Assembly (NCBI GenBank): GCA_964494385.1
Contig: CAZBSE010000007.1
Coordinates: 1 to 61,118 of the forward strand
DNA: 61,118 nucleotides
Origin: CAZBSE01 sp964494385
Lineage (GTDB): Bacteria; Actinomycetota; Humimicrobiia; Humimicrobiales; Humimicrobiaceae
Direction of reading: 5' to 3'
The notes under the pieces are model-generated. The model was not told the origin of the DNA, ran no database searches, and saw only the letters and a list, made by a program, of their open reading frames with translations. Position 1 is the stretch's first letter. Each line of letters opens with the position of its first letter. Shown here piece after piece: positions 18,001 through 26,173 of this stretch. Position numbers and translations under genes: made by a program.

Positions 18001-18060
18001 CGCTACTGGCTCCACTTTTTCTAAGCGTCCAATTTAAGAAAAAGCTTCAAAGCCCCTAAA
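18001..18060 (-). promoter_or_regulatory. Structured 5' leader of the surface-protein gene (riboswitch-like, class unknown)
   Basis: Between the predicted transcription start near 18081 and the leader terminator, the minus strand can fold as an outer GGCT/AGCC pairing enclosing an AGCTTTTTCT/AGAAAAAGT stem. Its loop contains TTGGACGCTTA, and GTAGCG follows before the terminator stem. The layout is aptamer then terminator. Parts (GGACGC, GTAGCG) recall the cyclic-di-GMP class I aptamer, but the tetraloop helix and spacing do not fit, so I leave the class open. Confidence 0.5.
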
Positions 18061-18087
18061 TACATATTTCATTTCTACTTTAGACAT

Positions 18088-18117
18088 ATTATAAAGCTTT
18101 TATCAAACAAATGTCAA
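18088..18117 (-). promoter_or_regulatory. Consensus vegetative promoter for the surface-protein gene
   Basis: On the minus strand TTGACA (18112-18117) and TATAAT (18088-18093) are separated by 18 bases, a full consensus at both boxes. Transcription would start near 18081, giving a leader of about 134 bases that contains the structured element and terminator. Confidence 0.8.
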
Positions 18118-18365
18118 ATCTTTTATTTTAACTTCATTTTTCTTTATTTAACTCTTTTTTGAATTCCTATCATCAAAAGTCATCCTCATAGCTCAGCCAG
18201 CCCAATTTCCTGCAATCCTGCCCGGTTATATTTAAATAAAATGTTATAATTTCTTTGAGAATACTGATTTATAAATAATTTAATGCACTAATTTATATAT
18301 TTAAATATTTAATATATATTATTCGAATAAGAGCTGCGAATATAAGCAGCCAGGTTACAAACAAA
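18118..18365. other. Non-coding AT-rich stretch between divergent signals
   Basis: No gene is seen. A plus-strand extended -10 box (TGTTATAAT, TATAAT at 18245-18250) could drive a short transcript through the hairpins at 18332-18352 (GCTGC/GCAGC) and 18367-18411. No good -35 box accompanies it. Confidence 0.35.
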
Positions 18366-18366
18366 A

Positions 18367-18411
18367 GGGGTAAGTTCTCAAAAATCTTGGACGCCTACAT
18401 TAACTTACCCC
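18367..18411. ncRNA. Long-loop hairpin sharing a loop motif with the surface-gene leader; possible small RNA end or acsE terminator
   Basis: GGGGTAAGTT (18367-18376) and AACTTACCCC (18402-18411) form a perfect 10-bp stem around a 25-base loop containing CTTGGACGCCTAC. On the plus strand it is followed by GGTTTTTAATTTT, on the minus strand by TTTTGTTTG. It could therefore end an upstream plus-strand small RNA or the minus-strand acsE transcript. The TTGGACGC loop recurs in the leader at 18025-18032 on the opposite strand. Confidence 0.45.
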
Positions 18412-18548
18412 GGTTTTTAATTTTAGCATAATCTGCTCTTTAATCAATAAAGTTGCCCGGACCTTAATAATTATGTTATTAAATTGTCACAAAATCATAA
18501 AAGATAATTTATCATCCAACAAACAACGGCATTCAAATAAAGTCCTTA

Positions 18549-19355
18549 TCAGTCAAGATAAGAATGTGCATATAATATTTTATTATTAAGTATATCGTAT
18601 GTTTTTATGGCATTCATTAACTCTTTGTCCAGTGGGTCGACAATAGCACTATCCAGGCCCTGGCTCAGTAGAATTAAAAGGTATGTCCTGTTAAGAAGAC
18701 TTTTAAGTTCCTGAGGCGAAGATTGTGAGACATTACTTAATCCCACAATGGTTCTGGGTTCATCAGACAGCGCCATTAATTCCTTTAACTGTTTGAAAAC
18801 CTTAAGAGCTTTTATGCAATTATGTACCTGTTCCTGTAAAACCGCTACCGGCAGTACCACAGGATCCAGATACAGGTTTTCCATGGGCACACCATATTCA
18901 AGAGCAGAATTGACTATGTCCATAATTATTTCTACCCTGCTGTCAACATCGGGCGGCACACCTTTATCTGTAAGTGCAATTCCCACAATCTTACTGTTAT
19001 ATTTTTTTGCCATAGGCATAAGAACATCAAGCTTGTCCTTATCGCCCGTAACCGAATTAATCATTGCGGTACCCTTATGCACTTCCAGACCGGCTTGTAT
19101 GGCACTTACATTTTTGGTATCAAGAGCAAGAGGTGTATCTACCTTGTCCTGTATACTTTTTACCAGCCACTGCATGAGCTCCTCGCCTTTTTTCGTAGCA
19201 GGGCCGATATTTATATCTATATAATCCGCGCCTGCATCCTTCTGCTCTTTTACCATCTTGATTATAGGTTCTGCATTTCTTTCTCTTATGGCATCCCCCA
19301 CCACTTTTGATACCACACTTATATTTTCGCCTACAACTAACATATCTTTCCCCAT
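18549..19355 (-). CDS. acsE: Methyltetrahydrofolate:corrinoid/iron-sulfur protein methyltransferase
   Basis: The protein has 268 residues, typical length. It moves the methyl group from methyl-THF to the cobalt of the corrinoid iron-sulfur protein (AcsC/AcsD), linking the methyl and carbonyl branches of the Wood-Ljungdahl pathway. It is a pterin-binding TIM barrel with conserved DINIGP, ALDTKN (Asp79), MINSVTGDK (Asn100) and GLSNVSQ segments, as in the Moorella enzyme. It lies some 7 kb from the acs operon and 144 bases downstream of an unrelated binding-protein gene. Confidence 0.95.
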   Translation of the reverse strand: MGKDMLVVGENISVVSKVVGDAIRERNAEPIIKMVKEQKDAGADYIDINIGPATKKGEELMQWLVKSIQDKVDTPLALDTKNVSAIQAGLEVHKGTAMINSVTGDKDKLDVLMPMAKKYNSKIVGIALTDKGVPPDVDSRVEIIMDIVNSALEYGVPMENLYLDPVVLPVAVLQEQVHNCIKALKVFKQLKELMALSDEPRTIVGLSNVSQSSPQELKSLLNRTYLLILLSQGLDSAIVDPLDKELMNAIKTYDILNNKILYAHSYLD

Positions 19356-19499
19356 TCTGTAAAAAAATTACAATATATATTAATTGCTAATTATAGCACC
19401 ACATAAAAAAAAATTAATATAAGTTCAACCAAATAACCTCTGCACTATTACACGGGGCACATTCCCAGCTGTATGAATTATTTTAAAAATAAAACCGGG

Positions 19500-20297
19500 T
19501 CAGCTGTAATTAAACCATTTGCTGTAGATTTCATCATAGGTGCCGTCTCCCATAATGTCCTCCAGGATACTATCAACTTCCTCTTTTAAGGCACTTCCCT
19601 TCCTGAATACAATACCAAATTCTTTATTGGATTTTACAACTTCCAGCACGCTATAAATTCCATTATTCTCTGCAATCAAACTAACGCCCATAGGCAGTGA
19701 AATAAGTATTCCTTCAATATTTTTGTTCCTGAGGTCTTCAAACATAATTACAACATCATTGTACTCTTCTATGTTGTAGGTGAGTAAATAGTCCTCGCTT
19801 AAATTTTTCTTATCGCTTTCCAGGATCCCTACAACTTTTCCTTCAAGATCTTCCTTAATTATGATATCAGTTTCATACAGAGAAATCAGCATATACTCCA
19901 TTACAAAATAAGGACTGGAAAAATCAATCAGATCCTCTTTTTCCCTGGCTATGGGGATTGCCGAAATTATCATATCCAGCTGCAGATCTTCCGGAATCTG
20001 GTAAGTGGAGTCCCATTTAATTGGTATTATCTCTATTTCCTTATCCATTTTCTCTGCTATTTTCAGAGCAATATCTATATCAAACCCCTCAATATTACCT
20101 TCCTTTACGTACTCGAATGGCGGATAAGTGGCGTCACATCCGATAACAATTTTATCACCGGCGGTACTGCTGCTAACATTATCACTATCGGAAATTTTAC
20201 AACCTGACGAATAAATTACCGCTAATATGATAGCAGCAATTAGAAATATATTTATTATGAAGACTTTTTTTCTTTTTCTTTTAAGATTTAAAAACAT
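19500..20297 (-). CDS. Solute-binding lipoprotein of an amino-acid-type ABC transporter (orphan)
   Basis: The protein has 265 residues. A signal peptide ends in YSSGC (lipobox Cys), followed by a family-3 binding domain beginning IVIGCDATYPPFEYV and including EGFDIDIA and MIISAIPIAREKEDLIDFS, characteristic of polar amino-acid receptors. No permease or ATPase gene lies in the window, so it is an orphan receptor or works with a distant transporter. Its ligand cannot be read from sequence. Confidence 0.9.
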   Translation of the reverse strand: MFLNLKRKRKKVFIINIFLIAAIILAVIYSSGCKISDSDNVSSSTAGDKIVIGCDATYPPFEYVKEGNIEGFDIDIALKIAEKMDKEIEIIPIKWDSTYQIPEDLQLDMIISAIPIAREKEDLIDFSSPYFVMEYMLISLYETDIIIKEDLEGKVVGILESDKKNLSEDYLLTYNIEEYNDVVIMFEDLRNKNIEGILISLPMGVSLIAENNGIYSVLEVVKSNKEFGIVFRKGSALKEEVDSILEDIMGDGTYDEIYSKWFNYS

Positions 20298-20485
20298 TAT
20301 GAAAATTTATGTTATTTTTTCTACGGTAAGCTAAATTCTATTGAAAATATATTATTTTACAAGCAATTATTAATTAATATTATTTGGTAATTTTATAAAT
20401 ATATAATTATTAAATATACTATTTATATATATATTTTAATATACCATGCAGGATTAATTTTTAAGAGGTATCACAGTACCCCTGC

Positions 20486-22393
20486 CTAAATGATTTCATC
20501 GGCTGAAGGGAACTGCATGCTGTTTATAAAATAATCACTGAAACCGGGGAATACAGTTAACTCCAGATATTTTATCTCTTTGGCTATTTTTTCAGCGGCA
20601 ACCCTTTTTCTTTTAGAAATTAAAATCATCTTGGCTCCAACCACTGCTGCATTTCCAATCTGACTTATCTTTTCCAACTGGATATTTGGAAACATACCGA
20701 TATTAATAACATTTCTGGGATCTATATATGATCCAAAGGCACCTGCAATTATTACACTATCAATTTCCTTATGATTTATTCCCGCACTCTTGAGCAGAAT
20801 CTCTGTACCGGCTCTTATCGCCCCTTTTGCCAGCTGAATTTCCACAATATCTTTCTGGCTTATTGAAATATTCTTATCTCCCGCTCCGGGAACCATACAG
20901 CTGCCATATCTATGAGCACTGCCGGCCTTTATTTTTTTTCTACCTCTGTCTTGCGGCACCAGAATATATTTGAGCTCTCCTTTACTGTCTCTGCGTATAC
21001 AATCCGAACCGGCTATAAATCTGCCATTTTTATCTACTATGCCCCTTCTCAGCAGTTCTGCTATTGAGTCTAAAATTCCAGAGCCGCAGATTCCAATGGG
21101 CTTTTTATCATCAACAGTCTGAATAAACGGCATGCAGGTTTCGGAATCAATCAACACCTTCTCTATGGCACCGGGAGCCGCCCTCATTCCATACTCGATA
21201 TGTCCGCCTTCGAATGCAGGTCCTGAAGCGGTAGAGACACTGGTAATTTCTTTTTTACTTTTTAATACGATCTCGGTATTGGTACCTATGTCAATACCCA
21301 GACAGTTGCCTCTCTTTTTATATATTTCCGCAGACAGTATCAAAGCCAGATGGTCGGAACCTACAAATCCCGCTATAGGGGGCGGGAGAAAAATATATCC
21401 GCCGGGTGCAATTTTAATTCCATGTTCCCTGGCTTTAATATGCAAAGATTTATTTGTAAATGAAACAAAGGGAGACAGCCCCAACTGATTTACAGGCAGT
21501 CCCAGGAACAGGTGATGCATGGCAGTATTACCGACAATAACTATCTCCGTTATTTCTTTGCTTTCAAGATTATTTTTCCTGCAAAGTTTTTCAATCTCTT
21601 CATCAATTTTATCTATAACTGCTTCTTTAATCCTTTCTGCATTATCACGGCTCTCCATTGCATAATTTATACGGCTTATTACATCCTCGCCATAAACCAC
21701 CTGGGGATTTACAATTCCCCTGCTGTCAATTGTTTTTCCGGTAATAAGGTCAACCAGTAAAATAGCAATTTTTGTGGTACCCAGATCCACAGCCAGGCCA
21801 TAATTTTTCCCGGTTTTATCCTTACTCTCGATTAAAATAATTTCACCATTTCTTGCCGTAACTGTAATTTCTCCGAAACTCTTTTTAACAATAGAAGACA
21901 TTCCGGCCAGGACCCTGCAATCTATGGAACTGATATTAAGCCCATATTTCTTTTTCATGCTGCTTTTTATTCTATTAAAATCGGGTTCCCTTTTTTTAAA
22001 GCCGGCTTGTTTAAACTTTATAAAATATTTTCTGCAAATAGGGTCTATCCTGACTGCTTTTTCTTCACCCGTAACCTGGAGCTTTTGCTTATCGCTTAAT
22101 GAAGACGAGGGTATGTATATGCTGAGACTCCGGTCAAAAGTTTGCTGGCACGCCAGCCTGACCCCGTTCGTAATCTCTCTGAAACTTAATATTTCCCGCT
22201 CCCGCTTATTTACCGGCTTTTTCCCTTTTCCTAAAATAATTATCCTGCACTTGCCGCAGGTCCCTTTCCCTCCGCAAACAGTATTTATACCCAGGCCTGC
22301 GCCGGCAATTGCTTTAAGCCCGTTCCCCGGCTGGTTTAAAAATATTCTCCTCCCTATAGGCTCAACTTTTATTTTAATTTTTACATCCGGCAT
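20486..22393 (-). CDS. Ferredoxin-ASKHA corrinoid-activation protein (paralogue 1, RACo-like)
   Basis: The protein has 635 residues. An N-terminal [2Fe-2S] ferredoxin domain (Cys40, Cys46, Cys49, Cys82; CGGKGTCGKC) is joined to a large ASKHA ATPase-like region (LAVDLGTTKIAI, then GNTAMHHLFLGLP and GIDIGTNTEIV). Family members use ATP to drive electrons onto inactive Co(II) corrinoid, reactivating methyltransferase systems. It is a paralogue of the protein at 36496-38439. Because it sits next to acsE rather than the acs operon, it may serve the same corrinoid protein or another methyltransferase. Confidence 0.9.
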   Translation of the reverse strand: MPDVKIKIKVEPIGRRIFLNQPGNGLKAIAGAGLGINTVCGGKGTCGKCRIIILGKGKKPVNKREREILSFREITNGVRLACQQTFDRSLSIYIPSSSLSDKQKLQVTGEEKAVRIDPICRKYFIKFKQAGFKKREPDFNRIKSSMKKKYGLNISSIDCRVLAGMSSIVKKSFGEITVTARNGEIILIESKDKTGKNYGLAVDLGTTKIAILLVDLITGKTIDSRGIVNPQVVYGEDVISRINYAMESRDNAERIKEAVIDKIDEEIEKLCRKNNLESKEITEIVIVGNTAMHHLFLGLPVNQLGLSPFVSFTNKSLHIKAREHGIKIAPGGYIFLPPPIAGFVGSDHLALILSAEIYKKRGNCLGIDIGTNTEIVLKSKKEITSVSTASGPAFEGGHIEYGMRAAPGAIEKVLIDSETCMPFIQTVDDKKPIGICGSGILDSIAELLRRGIVDKNGRFIAGSDCIRRDSKGELKYILVPQDRGRKKIKAGSAHRYGSCMVPGAGDKNISISQKDIVEIQLAKGAIRAGTEILLKSAGINHKEIDSVIIAGAFGSYIDPRNVINIGMFPNIQLEKISQIGNAAVVGAKMILISKRKRVAAEKIAKEIKYLELTVFPGFSDYFINSMQFPSADEII

Positions 22394-22769
22394 TGTGCTC
22401 TTATTAACTTCAAATTGATGAAGAATCCAATCCGTCTATCATATTAATATAAATGAACTCTTCCTTCATAATCTGTAATATTATATTAATTTTCACCGGG
22501 TTTAAAAAGACTTTTAAAACCAATCCGGTAATAAAAAAATTTATTTACTACTTATAATATGTTAAAATATAAAACATTAATATTATATTTTAATATCATT
22601 TTTTACAGTGTTGTTATAAAAAGCAGAGGGAGAAGCAGTTTAAATATTGTCCAGAAATATAAGATTAAAAGTTAATTTGATTTTTACTTAAAAATTGTAT
22701 ATATTATTGCAAGTTTACGTATAGAACAATTTTAAAACTTGGAAACCTGTAAAGAAAGCTGGTGAAAAA
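22394..22769. other. Intergenic region before the RiPP-like island
   Basis: 376 bases, very AT-rich, without a credible gene. It marks the junction between minus-strand one-carbon genes and the plus-strand island. TTGTATATATTA at about 22695 resembles TTGTATATAATT at 23375 ahead of the protease gene, a weak hint of a shared regulatory site or promoter element. Confidence 0.4.
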
Positions 22770-23207
22770 ATGGCTAAAAATAGTGAAGCTAAGAAAAAAT
22801 CTGAGGAAATCGGAATAAACGGTCTTAACAGCATAAGCAATTTAGAAGCCGAGATAATGAAAATTATTTGGGAAAAAGGTAAAGTAACAGTAAGAGAAGT
22901 ACATGAAATTATGCTGAAAAAGGAAATCGAAAGCAAAGAACAAGGATTTATCCCCTATACGACCGTTATGTCGACTATGACTACCCTGGCAGAAAAGAAT
23001 CTTCTAAAACAGGATAAAACAGCAAAAACCTATATTTATTCTGCTGCTGTTGATAAAAAAGAATTATCAAAGAGTATAATAAAATCAGTTTCCGATAAAC
23101 TGCTTGCAAGTGCCACCAAGGGTATGGTTTCCAGATTTCTATCTGATAGTAAAAATATTTCGCAAGAAGGCATTAAGAAATTATTGGAAGAAATAGACAA
23201 ATCCTAA
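22770..23207 (+). CDS. BlaI/MecI-family transcriptional repressor
   Basis: The protein has 145 residues. It has a winged-helix domain (ISNLEAEIMKIIWEKGKVTVREVHEIM, then TVMSTMTTLAEKNLLK) and a C-terminal dimerisation helix bundle, the plan of BlaI/MecI. Such repressors are inactivated by proteolysis when a partner M56 protease senses a signal. The partner is the next gene. A spanning hairpin closes this gene, so the two may be transcribed separately. The unusual feature is the context: no beta-lactamase, but a peptide precursor and a radical-SAM enzyme downstream. Confidence 0.92.
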   Translation: MAKNSEAKKKSEEIGINGLNSISNLEAEIMKIIWEKGKVTVREVHEIMLKKEIESKEQGFIPYTTVMSTMTTLAEKNLLKQDKTAKTYIYSAAVDKKELSKSIIKSVSDKLLASATKGMVSRFLSDSKNISQEGIKKLLEEIDKS

Positions 23208-23224
23208 AAAGATTTGTCTATTTC
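23190..23224 (+). terminator. Intrinsic terminator overlapping the repressor stop codon
   Basis: GAAATAGACAAATC and GATTTGTCTATTTC make a perfect 14-bp stem with loop CTAAAAA. The left arm lies in the last codons of the repressor gene. The tail after the stem is only weakly T-rich, so read-through is possible. Confidence 0.6.
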
Positions 23225-23360
23225 TTATGGACTATCCTGACATTTTTTAGGAAATCTCTAATATATGACCAATAGCAAAAAAGAGATAAAAAGTTCCCAC
23301 TTTTAACAATCCCTGATTTACAACATAATGGCAAAGCTGGGAGTTTTATTTTTTAGTATT

Positions 23361-23385
23361 ACAATAATAATAAATTGTATATAAT
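23361..23385 (+). promoter_or_regulatory. Candidate promoter and operator of the M56 protease gene
   Basis: TATAAT lies at 23380-23385, only 12 bases before the ATG at 23398, which would give a nearly leaderless mRNA; no ribosome binding site is seen. TACAA (23360-23364) and TTGTA (23375-23379) form an inverted pair, with the TACA/TGTA half-sites known from BlaI operators but more widely spaced than usual. Confidence 0.35.
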
Positions 23386-23397
23386 TTATACTACAAG

Positions 23398-24453
23398 ATG
23401 TTTTTTTTAGAGATACTGACAAGTTATATTTTTCCTATTCTTTACAGTAGCTTTGTGAGCCTAATTTTAGTCTTACTCATTTTATTCATCTTCAGAATAA
23501 AAGATTCGAATATCAGGATTTTATTTTTCTTCCTGCCGCTTATAAAGCCATTTATAGTAATTTTTGAAAAAATGGATAAACCATATTCCCAATCAGATCC
23601 TGCTATAGGTTTAATCAGGGTACCGGACCCAAATAACATATTTAAAATATTTGAAGAATTTGACAAGGGTCCGGCAGTTTTTTCTAACATAAACTATTTA
23701 GTCTTATTATTAATAACAATCAGTATATTCGTAATATTAGTTGTAAGATGGGTTCTTCTTTATTTCTTTTATAGAAACCTGGCACATGAAGATATAATTA
23801 GCAGAAAAGACGCCCCTGGAATTTATGTTATAATAGATGATTACATTAAAAAAACAAAAACGAAAGCTCCTCATGTAAGCTTAACACACAAACATTACTT
23901 CTCGCCTTTTACAATCGGAATTAGAAATCATGCACTGGTTCTTTCTCCAAAATTAATGGATATGCTGAATATCGATGAAAAAGAGGTTTTAATCCAACAC
24001 GAATTGTCACATATTAAGAGAAATGATAATCTTATTGGATGGACTGCATTAATATTACGGGACTTGCTCTTTTTTAATCCCTTTTCCTATATTGCATATT
24101 CACTAATTAAATCTGAACAGGAAAAAGCCAGTGATAAACTCGTGGTGAAATATACCAGGAAACCGGTAAAAAAAATAGCCAAAAATATTCTCAATATTAT
24201 TCTAAAAATAAAATCTATTTCAACATCAAAATGTGCTTATCAACCAGAACAGAGCTTTCAATTCACACCACGTAGCTTATTCAGTCAAGTAAGATTAAGA
24301 AATAGGATTAACTCAATTCTTAAAGCTGATCCAGATAAAATCCACAGCCGTATCTTTCCCAAAATATTGATGTATATTTTATTTTTGATGTTTCTAATAA
24401 TACAATTAATGTTTGTAATAAAAATCAATAGTTTTTATATATTTTTAAGATAA
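23398..24453 (+). CDS. M56-family (BlaR1-type) membrane metalloprotease without sensor domain
   Basis: The protein has 351 residues. Membrane segments at about 8-33, 40-56, 100-125 and 322-348 flank a cytoplasmic zinc protease domain with the HELSH site (His201, Glu202, His205) followed by EQEKASDKLVV. BlaR1 proteins carry a further beta-lactam-binding domain of about 250 residues at the C-terminus; it is absent here. The protein could cleave the neighbouring BlaI-type repressor. Alternatively, given the precursor peptide 120 bases downstream, it could process or export the peptide leader. Both are inferences. Confidence 0.88.
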   Translation: MFFLEILTSYIFPILYSSFVSLILVLLILFIFRIKDSNIRILFFFLPLIKPFIVIFEKMDKPYSQSDPAIGLIRVPDPNNIFKIFEEFDKGPAVFSNINYLVLLLITISIFVILVVRWVLLYFFYRNLAHEDIISRKDAPGIYVIIDDYIKKTKTKAPHVSLTHKHYFSPFTIGIRNHALVLSPKLMDMLNIDEKEVLIQHELSHIKRNDNLIGWTALILRDLLFFNPFSYIAYSLIKSEQEKASDKLVVKYTRKPVKKIAKNILNIILKIKSISTSKCAYQPEQSFQFTPRSLFSQVRLRNRINSILKADPDKIHSRIFPKILMYILFLMFLIIQLMFVIKINSFYIFLR

Positions 24454-24520
24454 ATCTAAAATATATAATGAAACTGTCAAAATAAACATCTTTTCCATTA
24501 AATATATTATTTTTCAGTAT

Positions 24521-24534
24521 TAATCTGGTATAAT
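24521..24534 (+). promoter_or_regulatory. Extended -10 promoter ahead of the precursor peptide
   Basis: TGGTATAAT (TATAAT at 24529-24534) is an extended -10 box 40 bases before the peptide start. No clear -35 is present. It would produce a separate, possibly abundant, precursor transcript. Confidence 0.45.
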
Positions 24535-24573
24535 ATTAAAAGAAGAAATAATATCTAAGAAAGGGGGCCGAAA

Positions 24574-24693
24574 ATGAAGTCCATCAATAAAACTAAAAAT
24601 CTATGGAATCATGATATAACCCTTAAAGGACTGAAAAATGATGTTAGTCCTATGTGCTGCTGGGTATGGTGCTTCTGGTGGAATTGGTCATAA
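24574..24693 (+). CDS. 39-residue Cys/Trp-rich candidate RiPP precursor peptide
   Basis: ATG at 24574 follows an AAGGGGG ribosome binding site by 7 bases, and the frame ends in two stops (TAATAA). The first 27 residues are hydrophilic and leader-like (MKSINKTKNLWNHDITLKGL, then KNDVSPM). The last 12 residues are CCWVWCFWWNWS: three Cys, five Trp and one Phe. A polar leader, an extreme aromatic/Cys core at the very C-terminus, and a peptide-modifying radical-SAM gene starting 22 bases later together identify a ribosomally made, modified peptide precursor. The end WNWS coincides with the start of the darobactin core, though the leader and enzyme context differ. The product is unknown: thioether, Trp crosslink and cyclophane are all conceivable. 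Confidence 0.78.
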   Translation: MKSINKTKNLWNHDITLKGLKNDVSPMCCWVWCFWWNWS

Positions 24694-24715
24694 TAATTGT
24701 ACTTGTAATTTATAA

Positions 24716-26092
24716 ATGAATTTACTTCCAAGCAATTATAATTACTCTTACAGAATAAATTCCAGTTATACTCTTATAAATAATACTTTAACCGGTGCGC
24801 TGGATATTATAAAGAATAATATCTGGAGTTTAGTGGAAGTTAAAAATTTTAATGACATTGATGCTGAGCATCTCTCAAATCTTGTTGAGAGAGGTTATCT
24901 TTATTACAACTTAAAAAAAGAAGATGAAATACTTGTTGAGCTTTATAATAATTACGTAAAAAAAGCATCCTCAAGGCCGCTGAGATTTGTATTCTGTCCT
25001 TCTTATCAATGCAACCTAAGATGTACCTACTGCTTTGAAATAGACCTGCCTTCCAATCCCAATAAATTTATGAGCAGCAAAATCTTAAATGATTCCATAA
25101 ATGCTGCGGAAGAAATATCAAAAAAAAAATCCGGTAAAGTCGATTCTGTGGAACTATTCGGAGGAGAACCACTGCTTTTAAAAAATAAGCCACACCTAAA
25201 AAAGATTTTTAAATTTGCAGAAAGAAAAGATGCGCCGATATCCATAATCACCAATGGTGTGATGGCTAAGGATCTTATTGACATATTACTGCCGGTAAAA
25301 GAAAAAATAAAAATGCTTCAAATAACTGTTGACGGCCCTCCGGAAATCCATAACAAACGCAGGAAATTTCCTTCCGGCAAAGGAAGCTTTGGCAAAATCT
25401 CTGAAAGTATAGATTCACTTCTAAAAAATAACATACATACCAATGTCAGAGTAAATATTGATAATACCAATATAGAGTATCTCCCTGGACTGTATGAATA
25501 TATTACTAAGAAGAACTGGTTAAAACATCCAGATTTTAATATAATGCTAGCTCTTATTACAGATCACAACACACTGGATTATGATAATATAATAATTCCC
25601 GAGGAAAAACTACTGGAAAGATTGATTGAAGTATATGATAACCACCCGAATCTGGAAGATACATTTGGTTTTTATAAATTCAAGCCATTGCGGCATTTAC
25701 TGGACCTGGTAAAAGGTGCGCCAAATGTCTCTCCCAAGTTTGTTAACTGTGAAAGCAATTTACTGGAACTTATCATTTTCTGCCCTGACGGATATATATA
25801 TGCCTGCGGAGAATCTATAGGAAAACCCGAATATGCTATTGGAAAATTCAGCCCCAAACTTGAATTCTACCCTGATAAAGAAAAATTATGGACAGAAAGA
25901 ACCATACTTAATATTAAAAAATGCAGGACCTGTAAATTTGCTCCTCTTTGCGGGGGCGGCTGCGCCTTCTCCTCTATTCTTATATACAAAGATAACAGCG
26001 GGCCAATATGCGAGAGATACCAGGAAGTCCTGGATACATTCCTGAAGTTAAGGGGAGAAAAAATATTGAAAAAATTTATAGATAACCCTTAA
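24716..26092 (+). CDS. Radical-SAM/SPASM peptide-modifying enzyme
   Basis: The protein has 458 residues. An N-terminal region of about 85 residues (LTGALDIIKNNIWSLV, then LSNLVERGYLYY) resembles the peptide-recognition N-termini of RiPP maturases. The radical-SAM core has CNLRCTYC (Cys99, Cys103, Cys106) and GGEP at 149-152. The SPASM part has eight cysteines for auxiliary iron-sulfur clusters (345, 356, 364, 403, 406, 412, 416, 432; CRTCKFAPLCGGGC). This architecture is that of enzymes that install thioether or carbon-carbon/ether crosslinks in small peptides. The obvious substrate is the peptide encoded just upstream. No transporter gene follows. Confidence 0.92.
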   Translation: MNLLPSNYNYSYRINSSYTLINNTLTGALDIIKNNIWSLVEVKNFNDIDAEHLSNLVERGYLYYNLKKEDEILVELYNNYVKKASSRPLRFVFCPSYQCNLRCTYCFEIDLPSNPNKFMSSKILNDSINAAEEISKKKSGKVDSVELFGGEPLLLKNKPHLKKIFKFAERKDAPISIITNGVMAKDLIDILLPVKEKIKMLQITVDGPPEIHNKRRKFPSGKGSFGKISESIDSLLKNNIHTNVRVNIDNTNIEYLPGLYEYITKKNWLKHPDFNIMLALITDHNTLDYDNIIIPEEKLLERLIEVYDNHPNLEDTFGFYKFKPLRHLLDLVKGAPNVSPKFVNCESNLLELIIFCPDGYIYACGESIGKPEYAIGKFSPKLEFYPDKEKLWTERTILNIKKCRTCKFAPLCGGGCAFSSILIYKDNSGPICERYQEVLDTFLKLRGEKILKKFIDNP

Positions 26093-26173
26093 AAGTGCCA
26101 ATTCTAAAATGTCTAAATCAATTTTCCTGTTATCTTTATGAAATGTAAAACGGTATTTTAATTAACTATTCTG

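Noticed and set aside
18001..18060. Cyclic-di-GMP class I riboswitch call for the surface-gene leader
   Set aside because: GGACGC and GTAGCG are present, but the GAAA tetraloop helix and the normal distance between motifs are not. Kept as riboswitch-like of unknown class.
24574..24693. Precursor assigned as darobactin
   Set aside because: Only WNWS is shared; the leader, the extra Cys and Trp, and the lack of the darobactin transport genes do not fit.
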